Origin: Golubevia sp. BC0850
Lineage: Eukaryota > Basidiomycota > Exobasidiomycetes > Golubeviales > Golubeviaceae
Length of the DNA stretch: 64,000 nt
Assembly (NCBI GenBank): GCA_012976225.1
Contig: JAAVVG010000004.1
Coordinates: 124,001-188,000 of the forward strand
Direction: 5' to 3'
Part shown: positions 12,501-22,000 of the stretch, piece by piece
How positions within the stretch are numbered: position 1 is the stretch's first letter
Layout: every line of letters begins with the position of its first letter
Notes under the pieces: model-generated
The model's input: the letters and a program-made list of their open reading frames with translations, nothing else
What the model was told of the DNA's origin: nothing
Databases searched by the model: none
Made by a program: the position numbers and the translations under genes

Positions 12501-14413
12501 CCCAAGCCCAAGCCTTTCAGGACACCTCCAGAGACTGATTTTGATCTAGCTCGAGCATTCGAGAAAAGACTCGTCTTCCCACCAGAAGATGAAGACGGGA
12601 TCTGATGATCGGTTGAAGTTGAGCTTCTTTGGGCACCAAAATCATCTATTGAAGTTGAGCTCTGGTAGTTGTTGCTATTCGATAGATTTGAGTTTGAAGA
12701 CTTGTCCTTGTCTCTGCCAAAACTGAAAGCTCCTCTGCTACTCTCGGTAGACCTCCTACCGGTGTCGAGCTTGGCTGCCGCTCCTCTGAATTTCGGACCC
12801 ATACCACCTGAAGTTGAGGAGGAAGGATGAGTCTGGTGATTTGACGTGGAAGCTTCTTGACTGAATTTCCTAGGATGATTTGCACTGGTTGGAGAATTGA
12901 AGTCCATCGATTCACTTCCCTCTTCATCTTCCAATTCCCAAGGAGCTGGGGAGTTCTTCTTCAACCTAGGTCCTCTCCTACCATTCTCATCCACCACTTC
13001 ATCTTCGTCCAAAGAGATTCCGTTTTGAAGATAACCATTGAGACTCGTCCCTCGAGCTTCAGCTTGCTGTTGAGCGAACAAGGCTTCTTCAGCTTCAGCT
13101 CCATCTGCGTAACTCAGAACTGGAGATCGATTCCTCCTCCCTCTAGCAGTCCTTCTTTGGCCTCCTGAAGAGTATCCTGATCGAGATGGCATGTTTGATG
13201 CAGATCCAAGACCAGGAGAGGCTGAAGTTGGCATCGGCGGAATGTTTGGGATTGGAGTTCCATCTGGCATGAATCTCCTGAGACCAGAGCCAGTCCCACT
13301 AGCAGTGCTTGAAGAAGAAGGTAGATCTTGAGTGAAAGAGTCCATTCCTTCGTCCTCTTCCTCGTGTTTTGGATCAGGCGAGGAGCCGGAAACCATTTCG
13401 AATCCATCTTGACCTAGACTCTCGTCTTGCTGATAGCTCTCTATCGAATGAAGTTCGGGAGTTGATATATCCTCCATCTCTCCATTCCCAGTCATCTTTG
13501 ATGTATCCCCTCTCCAATCAATTTCACTTTCCTCCTCATTTGGGTTTCCATACCTTTCCTCTTCTCCTTCTCCATCCCTTCCGATTGGACCTTGATCTTC
13601 CTCATAAGAACTATATTCACTTGCCAATCCAGGACTCAGCATCGGACTAATGAGATGACTTGCTGAACTGGGAGTTTGTTGAACAGTTGAGTTTGAATTG
13701 GCATGTAATCTCGGAATGGAAGGTAAAGGAGGAGGGAATTGAAAGTTGGCGTCTTTCTCTGCTCGATTACTCGAATAAGAGCTTGAACTTGGATTTGAAT
13801 TAGTGACACCTTTCCCAGCCCAAATAGAAGATCCAACAGAACTATCCCTAGCATGACCATAGGTAGATTGTCTGGTGGTGGTTTGAGGAGTAGGAGGAAC
13901 TGAGGAGTCGTTGGTTTGAAGGAGATTGGCTTCATCGTCGTAACTTGAAGAAGAAGTCTTTTCTCTAGATCTATCATTGAGTTTTGATTGATTCCTTGGA
14001 GCCGGTCTCTGGAATCCCAATCCTTTCATAGCTTGCTGATCTGCTGAAGTCGTCCCAGTTCCCTCCCAACTATTCGCATCCGAGAACCTCTCATCTTCCA
14101 ATTCCAATTCGGAATCATTGGTTTGATTCTGATTGACATCACCTAGCCTACTGCTGTTGAGATTGTGCTTGTTAGGTAAGGGGGGAGGGATAGCTTGCTC
14201 TCCATTGAAGACCACATCATGATTGCCAGTATTGATGCTCCAAGTACTATTAGGTCTGAAAGATTGAACTGGCTCTCGGGATTGATTCTCTAACTCTACA
14301 GCTTTTGCCAGAGCTGCCGATTTGTTCGAAGAGGGGTTAGAATTGGATGATGATTGCGAGTTAGAGGGAATTGGAGGAGGCGCTCGAGAAGGGGAGGTGG
14401 CTGTGGCGGCCAT
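9587..14413 (-). CDS. Large low-complexity protein of unknown function with C-terminal Cys cluster
   Basis: One uninterrupted frame encodes 1,608 residues, remarkable in a region where most genes have 2-14 exons. Composition is dominated by Ser, Asn, Gly, Pro and Gln, with many SP/TP sites and proline-rich stretches (PPPLPNK, PPPLPPD) that could bind SH3 or WW domains. Ordered parts are few. A short coiled coil near residues 1480-1505 (WRNRVIEIEATILELTSEL) is followed by a cysteine cluster (CHSCGCSCADQRRLQ) and a tail ending GKFGGYLGR. The clustered cysteines suggest a small metal-binding element; that is inference. No signal peptide or membrane segment is visible. Start: ATG at 14413, soon after a probable 5' UTR intron acceptor. 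I do not recognise the family; a scaffold or cytoskeletal role would be a guess. Confidence 0.85.
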   Translation of the reverse strand: MAATATSPSRAPPPIPSNSQSSSNSNPSSNKSAALAKAVELENQSREPVQSFRPNSTWSINTGNHDVVFNGEQAIPPPLPNKHNLNSSRLGDVNQNQTNDSELELEDERFSDANSWEGTGTTSADQQAMKGLGFQRPAPRNQSKLNDRSREKTSSSSYDDEANLLQTNDSSVPPTPQTTTRQSTYGHARDSSVGSSIWAGKGVTNSNPSSSSYSSNRAEKDANFQFPPPLPSIPRLHANSNSTVQQTPSSASHLISPMLSPGLASEYSSYEEDQGPIGRDGEGEEERYGNPNEEESEIDWRGDTSKMTGNGEMEDISTPELHSIESYQQDESLGQDGFEMVSGSSPDPKHEEEDEGMDSFTQDLPSSSSTASGTGSGLRRFMPDGTPIPNIPPMPTSASPGLGSASNMPSRSGYSSGGQRRTARGRRNRSPVLSYADGAEAEEALFAQQQAEARGTSLNGYLQNGISLDEDEVVDENGRRGPRLKKNSPAPWELEDEEGSESMDFNSPTSANHPRKFSQEASTSNHQTHPSSSTSGGMGPKFRGAAAKLDTGRRSTESSRGAFSFGRDKDKSSNSNLSNSNNYQSSTSIDDFGAQRSSTSTDHQIPSSSSGGKTSLFSNARARSKSVSGGVLKGLGLGGGSSGPPPLPPDVIAINPSPLPSSAASFTSSNGKKSKLAKAFRRNDDDHGGSGGKKNLSLAAGISSSDYFPSSSSNDTTLDSNPGGSTTSNFNSNLVNPFGSSAAAGGGSESSHSPMPTPLLSSTSQAGPPSPYSVSSAQSDGVSAALSPNATNLNLPPAAYPYPSSQTNSSKSQIQNASSLFPMGGNPSPNSSQASGSVNNHQRPENIVRSGSPNTAEGGGGRISAASSADGATGGGSTTVPSERTAGGERELLLTGGRYITSPTRSRFGAPTSPNPGASPLHSPSPSSPGGLPGSGSIFSNQQQRSASSGTSRTGSNVSYKRGSTFFDDRSTPPIRQASVNSTSNSQTSNESPGQAHPVNPISSVKPQHGVGETQQSISSLQGDGFGGYVGSTSPQPSHTQLSSSASTSSNAGTPTPGSLPPNLGISTSGSFPRPGEGAPYKLISLEQARMNQMRQQQAAQQQALASAKERKEKARVERMNNHGRANDSNSNSPVLNFNSNQLPPTNSEESTRPALISQNSSDTLITSGGKQLKNKKSGFLRMFNKERENASSENMSSMRRNGASSASLDEASDNVSSMPNFNSSNMRSASGNVPSIETDNASSSGHGHLGKGMEVPALKSLRPMSSMFSGFGSDLLDPSSLADSGPSSGLLAPTSPALTTRSFESGSRASSGLYEDAQANSPLMPSSSNLAPAPPPAAASQKLRQAGPPKSIATPSYSTVLPGPVPPLSASSLGSDLNPTYSPRTGRQPSLDNSQASVSDHFASPLTSPTPINPSDDGPQQSFAHQQQTRAKEREPKERLRRLPNANSNEARPNSTASSHSDGSSLGLVNGFPSTPLSGLGAGPPSPAWRNRVIEIEATILELTSELTKIRMEHAPDAKVNLQTSNDSVPNSPRLEGTEDQEVLSSNPPGQVPPCHSCGCSCADQRRLQALNEVAVLKGINTSTLNRGRGVKPAAAGSGKFGGYLGR

Positions 14414-14428
14414 GGTTTGATTCCAGGG

Positions 14429-14792
14429 CTGTTAAGAGAATGAATGAGATGAGATTAGTTAGTTGGGAAAAATTGGCAACAGGTCAATAGAGAAGCTGAT
14501 GGCATCATCTTGAAGCTGACTACGACTGACTACCCTTAACCCAACCCACCCTTCCCTTTACCTCAATCAACATCTTTCCCGCTGACTTCTCTGTTTTCAT
14601 CGGAGAAAGCTGTTCAAAGCTGCAAACGATAAGTCATCCTATTGAAAAGGTCTACTCTACCCTGCCCCTCCTTACTGAAGGGAAGCTTGCTTCTATCTAT
14701 CCTTGACACGCTTCTCCCGCTAAACTAGCATGCACTTTCACTGTATCTCATCTCATCTCCTCTGTTGCTTCTGGCAGAGCGTGGTGACTCAC
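14429..14792 (-). other. Probable 5' UTR intron of the large low-complexity gene
   Basis: On the minus strand a good donor (ATTCAG then GTGAGTCACC) at 14792 and a good acceptor (TTCTCTTAACAG) ending at 14429 flank 364 nt. The acceptor lies 15 bases before the ATG at 14413. A second GTAAG donor lies a few bases upstream, so a very short non-coding exon may also exist. The remaining 14793-15185 holds promoter sequence and the 3' flank of the TFIIIC gene. Confidence 0.55.
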
Positions 14793-15185
14793 CTGAATGA
14801 TGTCGATCTGTTTTCTTACCTTAGACTTCCAAGCCGACCATGAGTAGAAAGCGAGAGGATGAGAGGATGGGATGAGATATGGAGGAGTTGGGAGTAAGGA
14901 ATCTGGTCGCGGGTTTGGTACTCACTATACTAGCCGCGAAGCCGCGACCTGAAGCGTTTGTTTACCTCCCTTGAATATTGAGTATTTGAGTTCACACGTT
15001 CATTTCTCGAGTAATAGCAGCGCTTTCGTTCCGACACAGAGATTCTCAACTTCGAAGAGAAAGGCAAAGGGTTGTTACAATTGAAGCTAAAATTACAGAA
15101 GCAGATGGCGGGACTGGTGAAAGGATCATGGTGACATTGAAATTGAGATTAAGGGATGATTGGACCTCAGAAAAGAAGAAGAACC

Positions 15186-18100
15186 TCAAGTCATGTATTT
15201 GCGAGCGAGAGAAGTGTTTCCCGAGAGAGTCAGAATCAAAGAGAGATTGTAGGCGGCCTCTTGATACATTTCAAAGCCTGGACTCTTGGTCTGCAACGGA
15301 CAGTAACATAGAGAAAGAAGATAAGGAGTAAGCGGAAGGTTTCTTATCATGCTCCTTGGAATTAAATCGCGTTACTCACGTCGGTTCCGTTACTCTCTGC
15401 CTCTTCTTGAAGACTAATCACCTTCTGGTAATGAGGTACTGCCAGATGCAAGAGACCTGTCGAATGCCAATTATGGAGAAAGAATGTCAGTCCTAAGTAA
15501 GGAATCTTGGGCAAGATAGCATCGACTTGAAGTCTCAGACTCACCGATCTGATGAAAAGCTCTGCCATAATTGTATTCCGTCTCTTGATTAGTACCTCCA
15601 CGCGCGTCTCTGTAGAGAGTCAGAAAGGCCATCCCCTGTTCGCGCGAAAAATTGAGATGAAGGGAAGAACGAGAAGTCAGGATACCACGCAGCCTATTGA
15701 CATCGCTCGAAGCTTCACTTACTTGGAGAACGCAGTGGTGCCTATTGTCGACCTCTCTAGGCGTGACACGTCCAAAGCAGGCAGTGGCGATCAAGAGGCA
15801 AGTGAGAGCGTCTCGAGGCTCACGAGCGTAAGCTCTGAGATAGTAGGCTGCGAGAATGAGAAGAAAGCAAGAAGAGTTGAGTCGTGTTACAGCTTCTGTC
15901 TTTGATTCTCGATTACTTTCTCCCTTCCAGTCGACTCACCGAGAGCACCGCCGTGACTTCTACCCAGTAGCAGCATAGATCCGTAGAAGAGTTCTCCCAC
16001 CGGACTGTTCTTGTCTGGATAGCCATACCTTCTTCTCGCCAGTCTCTCTGAAGCCGTCGGTGCACTCATGCTGCCTCCCAAGTCATTTTCTGGAAACTCT
16101 TCATCTTCGCCACCTTCGCTATCCTCATTTCCTTGCTCTTGATCGCTTTCACTCTCCGCGCTAGCTCGAAATTTGGATCTTGCTTTGAGAGCTACGCTGC
16201 CTTGCGTTGCCTGAAGAGGTCGAAGCCAACGACCTGAAGAAGAGTTGTAGATATGAAAGCGCCCAGAAACGATGGTTTCGATGAGACGGACTCTACGGTT
16301 GTAGACCTTGAGATTCGACGGCAACGAGACATATCTCATTCCGTAGGATCCAGAGGCGCTTCCGACAGCTGCGACCATCCTGAGAGGTTCATCTATGAAT
16401 TGATAGGTCACCGGGAGGATTCTCATCAAGCTGTAGAGCTCGTCGTAGTCTCTGCAGTAGAGAGCACAGGCTGAGGGTATACGAAAAAGTGTGAGAGAAA
16501 CAGAGCCATCAGTCATTCTGCGGCTCTCCAAGCCGGAGGGAACCAGCATCAGAATCTCCACTCACCTGCCTGACACAAGGTAAGAGAGACCTTCCTTTCC
16601 TCCGAATTATGAACCACGTTCGAATTCAAGATGTCACTGAACATTTCCTTGACTGCAGCGTAGTCTCCGACCTTGATTAGAACAAAGGCGTACTGAAGAG
16701 GGGTGGGAACGGATTGCAAGCTTCAGTGGAAGTGGACCATTTTTCAACTAGCAGAATCAACTCACTTTCATAAACAGCTCAATCCATTCATCAAGGTCGA
16801 CGCTTCTGAAAGCAGTATGTTCTTGAGTATCTTCTTCTTCTCGATTCTCGTCAGCTTCGTCATCTGCAGATTTGGATAAAAAGGAAGACGTCAGTGATCA
16901 AACTGTCCGTCATCTCATGTCCGAGGAGAACTCACACATTCTGTCTTGAATACGAGACATCAGCTCCGTAGCTTGACTGTCTAAGTCTACACGTTTACGT
17001 CTACGATTTTTGACGACACCTTTGAACTTGGTTTTCCTGTCCATAGGGAAAAGAGCTCTTGTCGCTCTAAAACTCTCAACTAGCTTACCAGCAGTTTCCA
17101 TCCAATCTCTGGTAGCGAGGATACGTCTAGCATATTCAACTTGAGTTCTTGCTTCTTCATTTTGAGGTTCCTCGAGCTCCTCCAACCTGGAAGGATCCTC
17201 TCTAGCTCTTCTCTCCTCTTCTTCCGTCAGATCTCCATCCAACATGACATCCTTATGCCACCAGTCTCCGGCGAAGACCTCGTCTTCTTGCAATCTCAGA
17301 CTTGTCCACATTTCTTGAGCTTGTTCTTCTCTCTGCTTCTCGAGGTTTTGCCTCTGATTGTTCGTCATTTTCCGAACTCCCGATCTCGACGTTCCTTGGC
17401 TCCTCCTAGGCTTCTGTCCAGTTTGAGTTGCAGGTATATTGATCTCGTCGAAGAAAGAGAGTTGGCTGTTCAGTTGCTGTGACTGCTGAGCTGCTGCTTG
17501 AGCAAGAGAGGCGTCGGTGGAGTTAATTTCGGCATGTTGAATGGCTTGACGAGCTCGTACAACTGGAGTAGGAAGAGAGAAACGCAGATCAGCATCTTTG
17601 GTCTAGAATGGGATCAAAGAAAATCATAGCTCACCCTCATTCACGAGTTGAAGCGCTCTGTAACGATCTCCAAGTTCTTCTAGAATCTCAGCCAGACGGA
17701 GTTTGGAATCTAGATCATCCTTCTCCGTGTCGACGACTGATGAAATGAAATCGTGAAGGTCAATTTAGTGGGTGAGTAGTTTGTAGTGGGTGTCTTGGCA
17801 AAAGGCAAGACTCACTACTCTCGTAGTACTCGACGGCTGCTTTGAGATCTCCGTTCGAGTAGTAAGCAGAAGCGAGACGACTGTAGTTCAAGGTGTGATG
17901 ATGACGATGAGTTGCCTAGCATACCAAAAGAGAGAAAGGGTCAGTCTAGAGCTCTCAGACTCAGAGATGATCCAATCGACTTACTTGATCGCTTTCCAGC
18001 AGCGCGTTCAAGATCAGAATGGCTTCGCTCCACATTTGAGCTTCTAGATACTGGTTGGCAATGTCTTCAAATCGAGCATTATACTCGTCTGGATCGACCC

Positions 18101-20061
18101 CAGTAGTGAGAATGTTAAAGTGGCGCTGATAGAGATGCGAGGGAGAGAAGCATGCTTGCTACGTCAGACGCTGCTCTCAGAGAGGAAGAAAAGGAGATAC
18201 TCACTTTACCTTCCTCCAATTCACCAGATGAGATCCTAGCTCTTCCCAGACTCAACCTCAACTCATCATCCAAGTGATGAACAGCAGCTCTGTCGATAGC
18301 TCTTCCTCTCTTTCCTTGATCTTCTCTCCTTCCACCGGTTGGTTCCTCTCTGTCGTCGTCGAATTCTCTATCATCTTCAAGATCATCCCAATGTTTCTCA
18401 TGAGCTCTTCCTTGAAACCATCTAGTACCTTGACGAATGAGATTGACTGCATCTTCGTATTTGCGAGTCCAGAGATAGGCTTCGGCTAAGGTGTGAAGCT
18501 GTTGAGTTCCGTAGGTGTTTCCATTCGCCAGCAGAGCTTTGACGTGAGCGATAGTGAGACTACCTTTGATAGCGTTGATGTCTATCTTTTCTTGATCTGA
18601 AGATGGAAGATCTCCTTTAGGAAAGAACTTTCTAGCATGTTCGTAGCAATCGGCAGAGAGATTTATGACCTTCTGATATTCTTCCACCAGCATCCAATTA
18701 ATGATGATCTTGTCTCTAATTTCAGCGTCGTATGGAACCAATTTCCACATGGAATTGAATTGATCTGCTGCGCTCTTGAATTGACCTAGTTCTTCCAGTA
18801 GTTCACCTCGATCCCACATGGTCTCGAGATCCTTCCTATCAGCCTTGATGGCTTCTGCGAAACAGTAAAGGGCTTGCTGGGACATTCCTTTGGCTCTACT
18901 ATCTTCTGCCAACTCTCTCCAGAGAGCATTAGGTTTGGTAGACATTCCAGCGACGATGATTCCGACTTGAATTGCCTTGTATTCTTCATCGATTGCTAGG
19001 AAACAGTTACGAAGTAAAGTCCAGGCTTCCAAAGCTCCAGGTTCGATCTTGATGACTTGCTCCAAGAGATCAATAGCTTCGTTCTCTCTCGACTCTACGA
19101 AAGCTACAGTAGCCTCTCCCATCAGCTGCTTGACTTCACCTGAGAGTTCGATACGAGCTTTTCCTCGATGACCTCTCCCAACCTGGAAAGAAGATGGAGA
19201 GCAACAAGTCAGCGAAGCAGAACCCGGAGCCAACAAGAAAGTAATAGATCACTCACTCCCTTCTTGACAGACTTGAATCCAGCGACTTTACGAAGGTCGT
19301 TCTGGAAAGCTGCAGCGTCAGCTTCGAAAGTATCATCCCAGTTCCTAGAAGGTCTGCTCGGATCAGGACCATCTCCTCTGACTTTAGCCACAAGTCCGCT
19401 GAGAAAGAAGTAGAGCAAAGGTCAGAAACTTCACCTTCATTGAAACAATTCTTGATTCCCCAACCATCTATAGCCTAAGCTTATCTCCTCTTTCCTCCTC
19501 GCAGCATGCTCTCTTGACTCACCTCATTCTCTCCTTGTCCATTCCCTCCACCTCAGCTATCTCATTCCCAGGTCCTACACCCTCTCCATCTTCACCCATC
19601 CTAGACATGAGTCTCTCTCTCCATAGCCCTCTAGGTCCTTGATGTTCTGTCTGGTTCATTTGGACATCACCTTGTACATCTTGCTGCTGTTCCTCATCGT
19701 CGCCGAAGAATCCACCTCTAGCTCCATCCGGATCGTCATAGTCTGAATCTGATCCTGAGAAGTCTTCTGAATCTTCCCCAGAGAGGTCCTCGCCACTGTT
19801 TATGAGAGAAGGAGAAGAAGAAGGTGAGTGTTGCTCTTTCCACCTTCCTTTCAATGTCCCTTTCAGAGCCACCTTCCAGTCTGTCCTGCTTCTCTGAGGA
19901 TGCGTCATTTTAGAAATAGGTACTGACCTTTCTTGGTCATCATCACCAGCTCCTCCACCGTATCCAGAGGCGTCGAGTTCACCCCAAGAGATTCCACCAC
20001 TAAGCCGTTCAGGTGCTTTCCTACTCCGTCCACTGCTGCTTGGCCCTGCAGATGATTCCAT
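15186..20061 (-). CDS. TFC4: TFIIIC subunit Tfc4 (tau-131/Sfc4-like TPR protein)
   Basis: Fourteen exons join in phase to 1,260 residues: 20061-19523, 19398-19257, 19182-18205, 18125-17985, 17915-17816, 17736-17635, 17562-16936, 16863-16766, 16692-16566, 16470-15940, 15847-15723, 15635-15545, 15456-15380 and 15290-15186. The N-terminal 230 residues are acidic. The family signature ELSGEVKQLMGEATVAFV then opens a TPR array (EAIDLLEQVIKIEPGALEAW, ALYCFAEAIKADRKDLE, KLRLAEILEELGDRYRALQL). The C-terminal repeat ends YQEAAYNLSLILTLSGNTSL, as in yeast Tfc4. The protein is the scaffold of TFIIIC that recruits TFIIIB (Brf1/Bdp1) to tRNA and 5S genes in the nucleus. Every splice keeps the frame, which supports an intact gene. 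Confidence 0.95.
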
Positions 20062-20186
20062 AGCAGATCTATAGCTTATGAGGAGGTTTCAGGTCTTGCG
20101 TGTGCTTATCGAATTTGAATCTGTTGTACTTGCGATGTCAAAAAGCTCGAAAGATTCTCTGCTTCCCTTCCCTTGCAGCCACCTCC

Positions 20187-20683
20187 TCACCAAATAACCA
20201 ACAATGGCCCTCCTCTATCAACAAGTAACACGCAAGAGACACTATTCTTCTCCCTAATCAGAGAAACGGTCAAGATTAACTCTCGTTCTGAGTTGCCCAT
20301 TCGAAACAACCTGGCACATCGCGACGCGATGAGTCGGAAGTAGGAACCAGCTAAGGCTCCAAGGCAATTGGAGAAAATGGAGTAGAAGTGGAGCAGACGG
20401 AGTCTCAAAACTGCAAAGGATGGAGGAGAAGCAACTACCTCAAGTGAGACAGCCGGAAATGGAGCAGCACGAGATGGTAGAGAAGGAGCATCAGGTGGCA
20501 GAGGGACAGCAACAACTGGAAGCTCAACAGCTATTGTAGGAGGAGTCTGCTCGCCTCTATATTAAGGAATGTCTTTGCATTCAGTTTTAAGGACTGATAT
20601 GACTAGTTTGGCAAGTCTCGAAAGGTGATTTGCTAGTGTTGGAATTGTTGCTCACCTTTCTCGATCCAGACCAAGTTTCTCAT
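20187..20683 (-). CDS. Possible small spliced gene, unknown
   Basis: An ATG at 20683 (MRNLVWIEK) leads to a GTGAGC donor at 20655; an acceptor (CTACAATAG) restores frame at 20530 and the frame stays open to a stop at 20187, giving 123 residues. The product has an Ala/Pro-rich start (AVELPVVAVPLPPDAPSLPS) and a hydrophobic, Leu/Arg-rich middle (LRLRLLHFYSIFSNCL). It lies only 125 bases upstream of the Tfc4 start on the same strand, so it could also be leader sequence. I recognise no family. The open frame of 340 nt after the join is the only real support. Confidence 0.3.
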
Positions 20684-21235
20684 CTCTCTTCTCTTTCCTC
20701 CCTCTCCATTTCCCAGTCTTTTGCCCCCATTCTGTTCGCAATGCCAAAGTTTTTGAGAAGAATGCTAATCGAAGTAGTGCCTCAAACTGTCAAGTTACTT
20801 CAAACTGTCAAGCTCTCTATTTCCCAACTCACATGTCGTCAGATGGGAATAGTCTGCCCATCTCTTACTCGGATCTCTTGATGTAACTTTTGCCTTTACT
20901 TCATTTGAAAGTTATGAGCTTGAACATTCATCGCTCGAAATTGATAAGATCGATGAATGAGTGAGTGCTCCAAGAGTCGAACGAAGGGGAAAATCACACT
21001 TTGCAAAGTAAGATTATTAGGGTGGAACGAGACTTTCGGATTTGTTTCTTCGAGACAGGTCAAAAGAGTATATATCAGAACACAGATGAGAAAGATTCAG
21101 AGGGCAAAGTTTGGTGAAAACTTGAGGCGTGTATGACGAAGGTCAACACTTGAGAGAGACGACCACGGAAACAAAATAGCTATTCGAGACCTAGGAAGGA
21201 GAACGGGAACGGGAGCTTGATGTTGAAGAAGAACT

Positions 21236-21601
21236 TCATTTGTTAGTGCTGACAACTGCATAGTGAACGACGAATGGTTTCTTCTTTGAATCCTTGATGG
21301 CGAAGACAACGACCTTTAATCTACTGAATGATCATGGGGAAACATGTGTTGGGCACTCGTCCTCTAACTTAGCATCGATCAGAGACACCCTCTTCTGATT
21401 GAACTCCTCCGTTAGAGACCCACATTCAGGGATTGATTATCGACTTAAAAGAGCTCATCCATGTGGATCACCTGAGAACCCTTACAGTAGCTCTAGCATT
21501 CTTTCCTTAGACGTTGAGGAGGACGCATGGGTCCTGATGGCGGCAGAGACTTGACGCTTGACGACAGCGGTCTGTGGCGAGCAGTTGGCACATCTTCGCA
21601 T
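21236..21601 (-). CDS. Possible small mitochondrial-type protein, model uncertain
   Basis: Minus strand: a pyrimidine-rich leader precedes an ATG at 21601 that opens a basic, Ser-rich N terminus (MRRCANCSPQTAVVKRQVSA) resembling a mitochondrial targeting peptide, with a GTAAGG donor at 21485. Near 21236-21315 a second frame (RLKVVVFAIKDSKKKPFVV, then HYAVVSTNK and stop) looks coding and follows an acceptor-like TTCAG. I could not find a middle exon with good splice sites, so the two parts may not belong together. The rest of 20684-22000 shows nothing else that I can name. Confidence 0.22.
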
Positions 21602-22000
21602 GAAGAGAAGACGACGATGGCCTCAAGTTATGAATCTGTTTAAATCGTTAGATAAGTGAGTGGACTTCGAGATATCACATCAGAGGGGAGATGAAGAGGG
21701 AGAAAGAGAGCAAGCGTGTGTCAAAGTTCTACTTTCCTACCAAATGACCTTCCTCCCTTCAACTCGATTTCTCTTTGACGTTCCACATTCCACTTGAAGG
21801 TCAACGAAAAGCTCTCTGTTCATCCCACTCGTCTCAAAGAAAATATTTTGCCGCGCATCAACGAGAGGACTGAGCACCCGACGAGAGGACACGCGTGACC
21901 TGAAAAATTGCCTACCTTGGAAATATTTCAAAAAAATCAAATCTCAAACTTTCTCCCTTTCGCACAATACGTTGAGGATCTCATATCTCATCTTAAAGAC

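Noticed and set aside
11089-13977. Several frames of 70-115 codons on both strands inside the 1,608-residue gene
   Set aside because: They are shadows produced by repeated low-complexity codons of one long frame.
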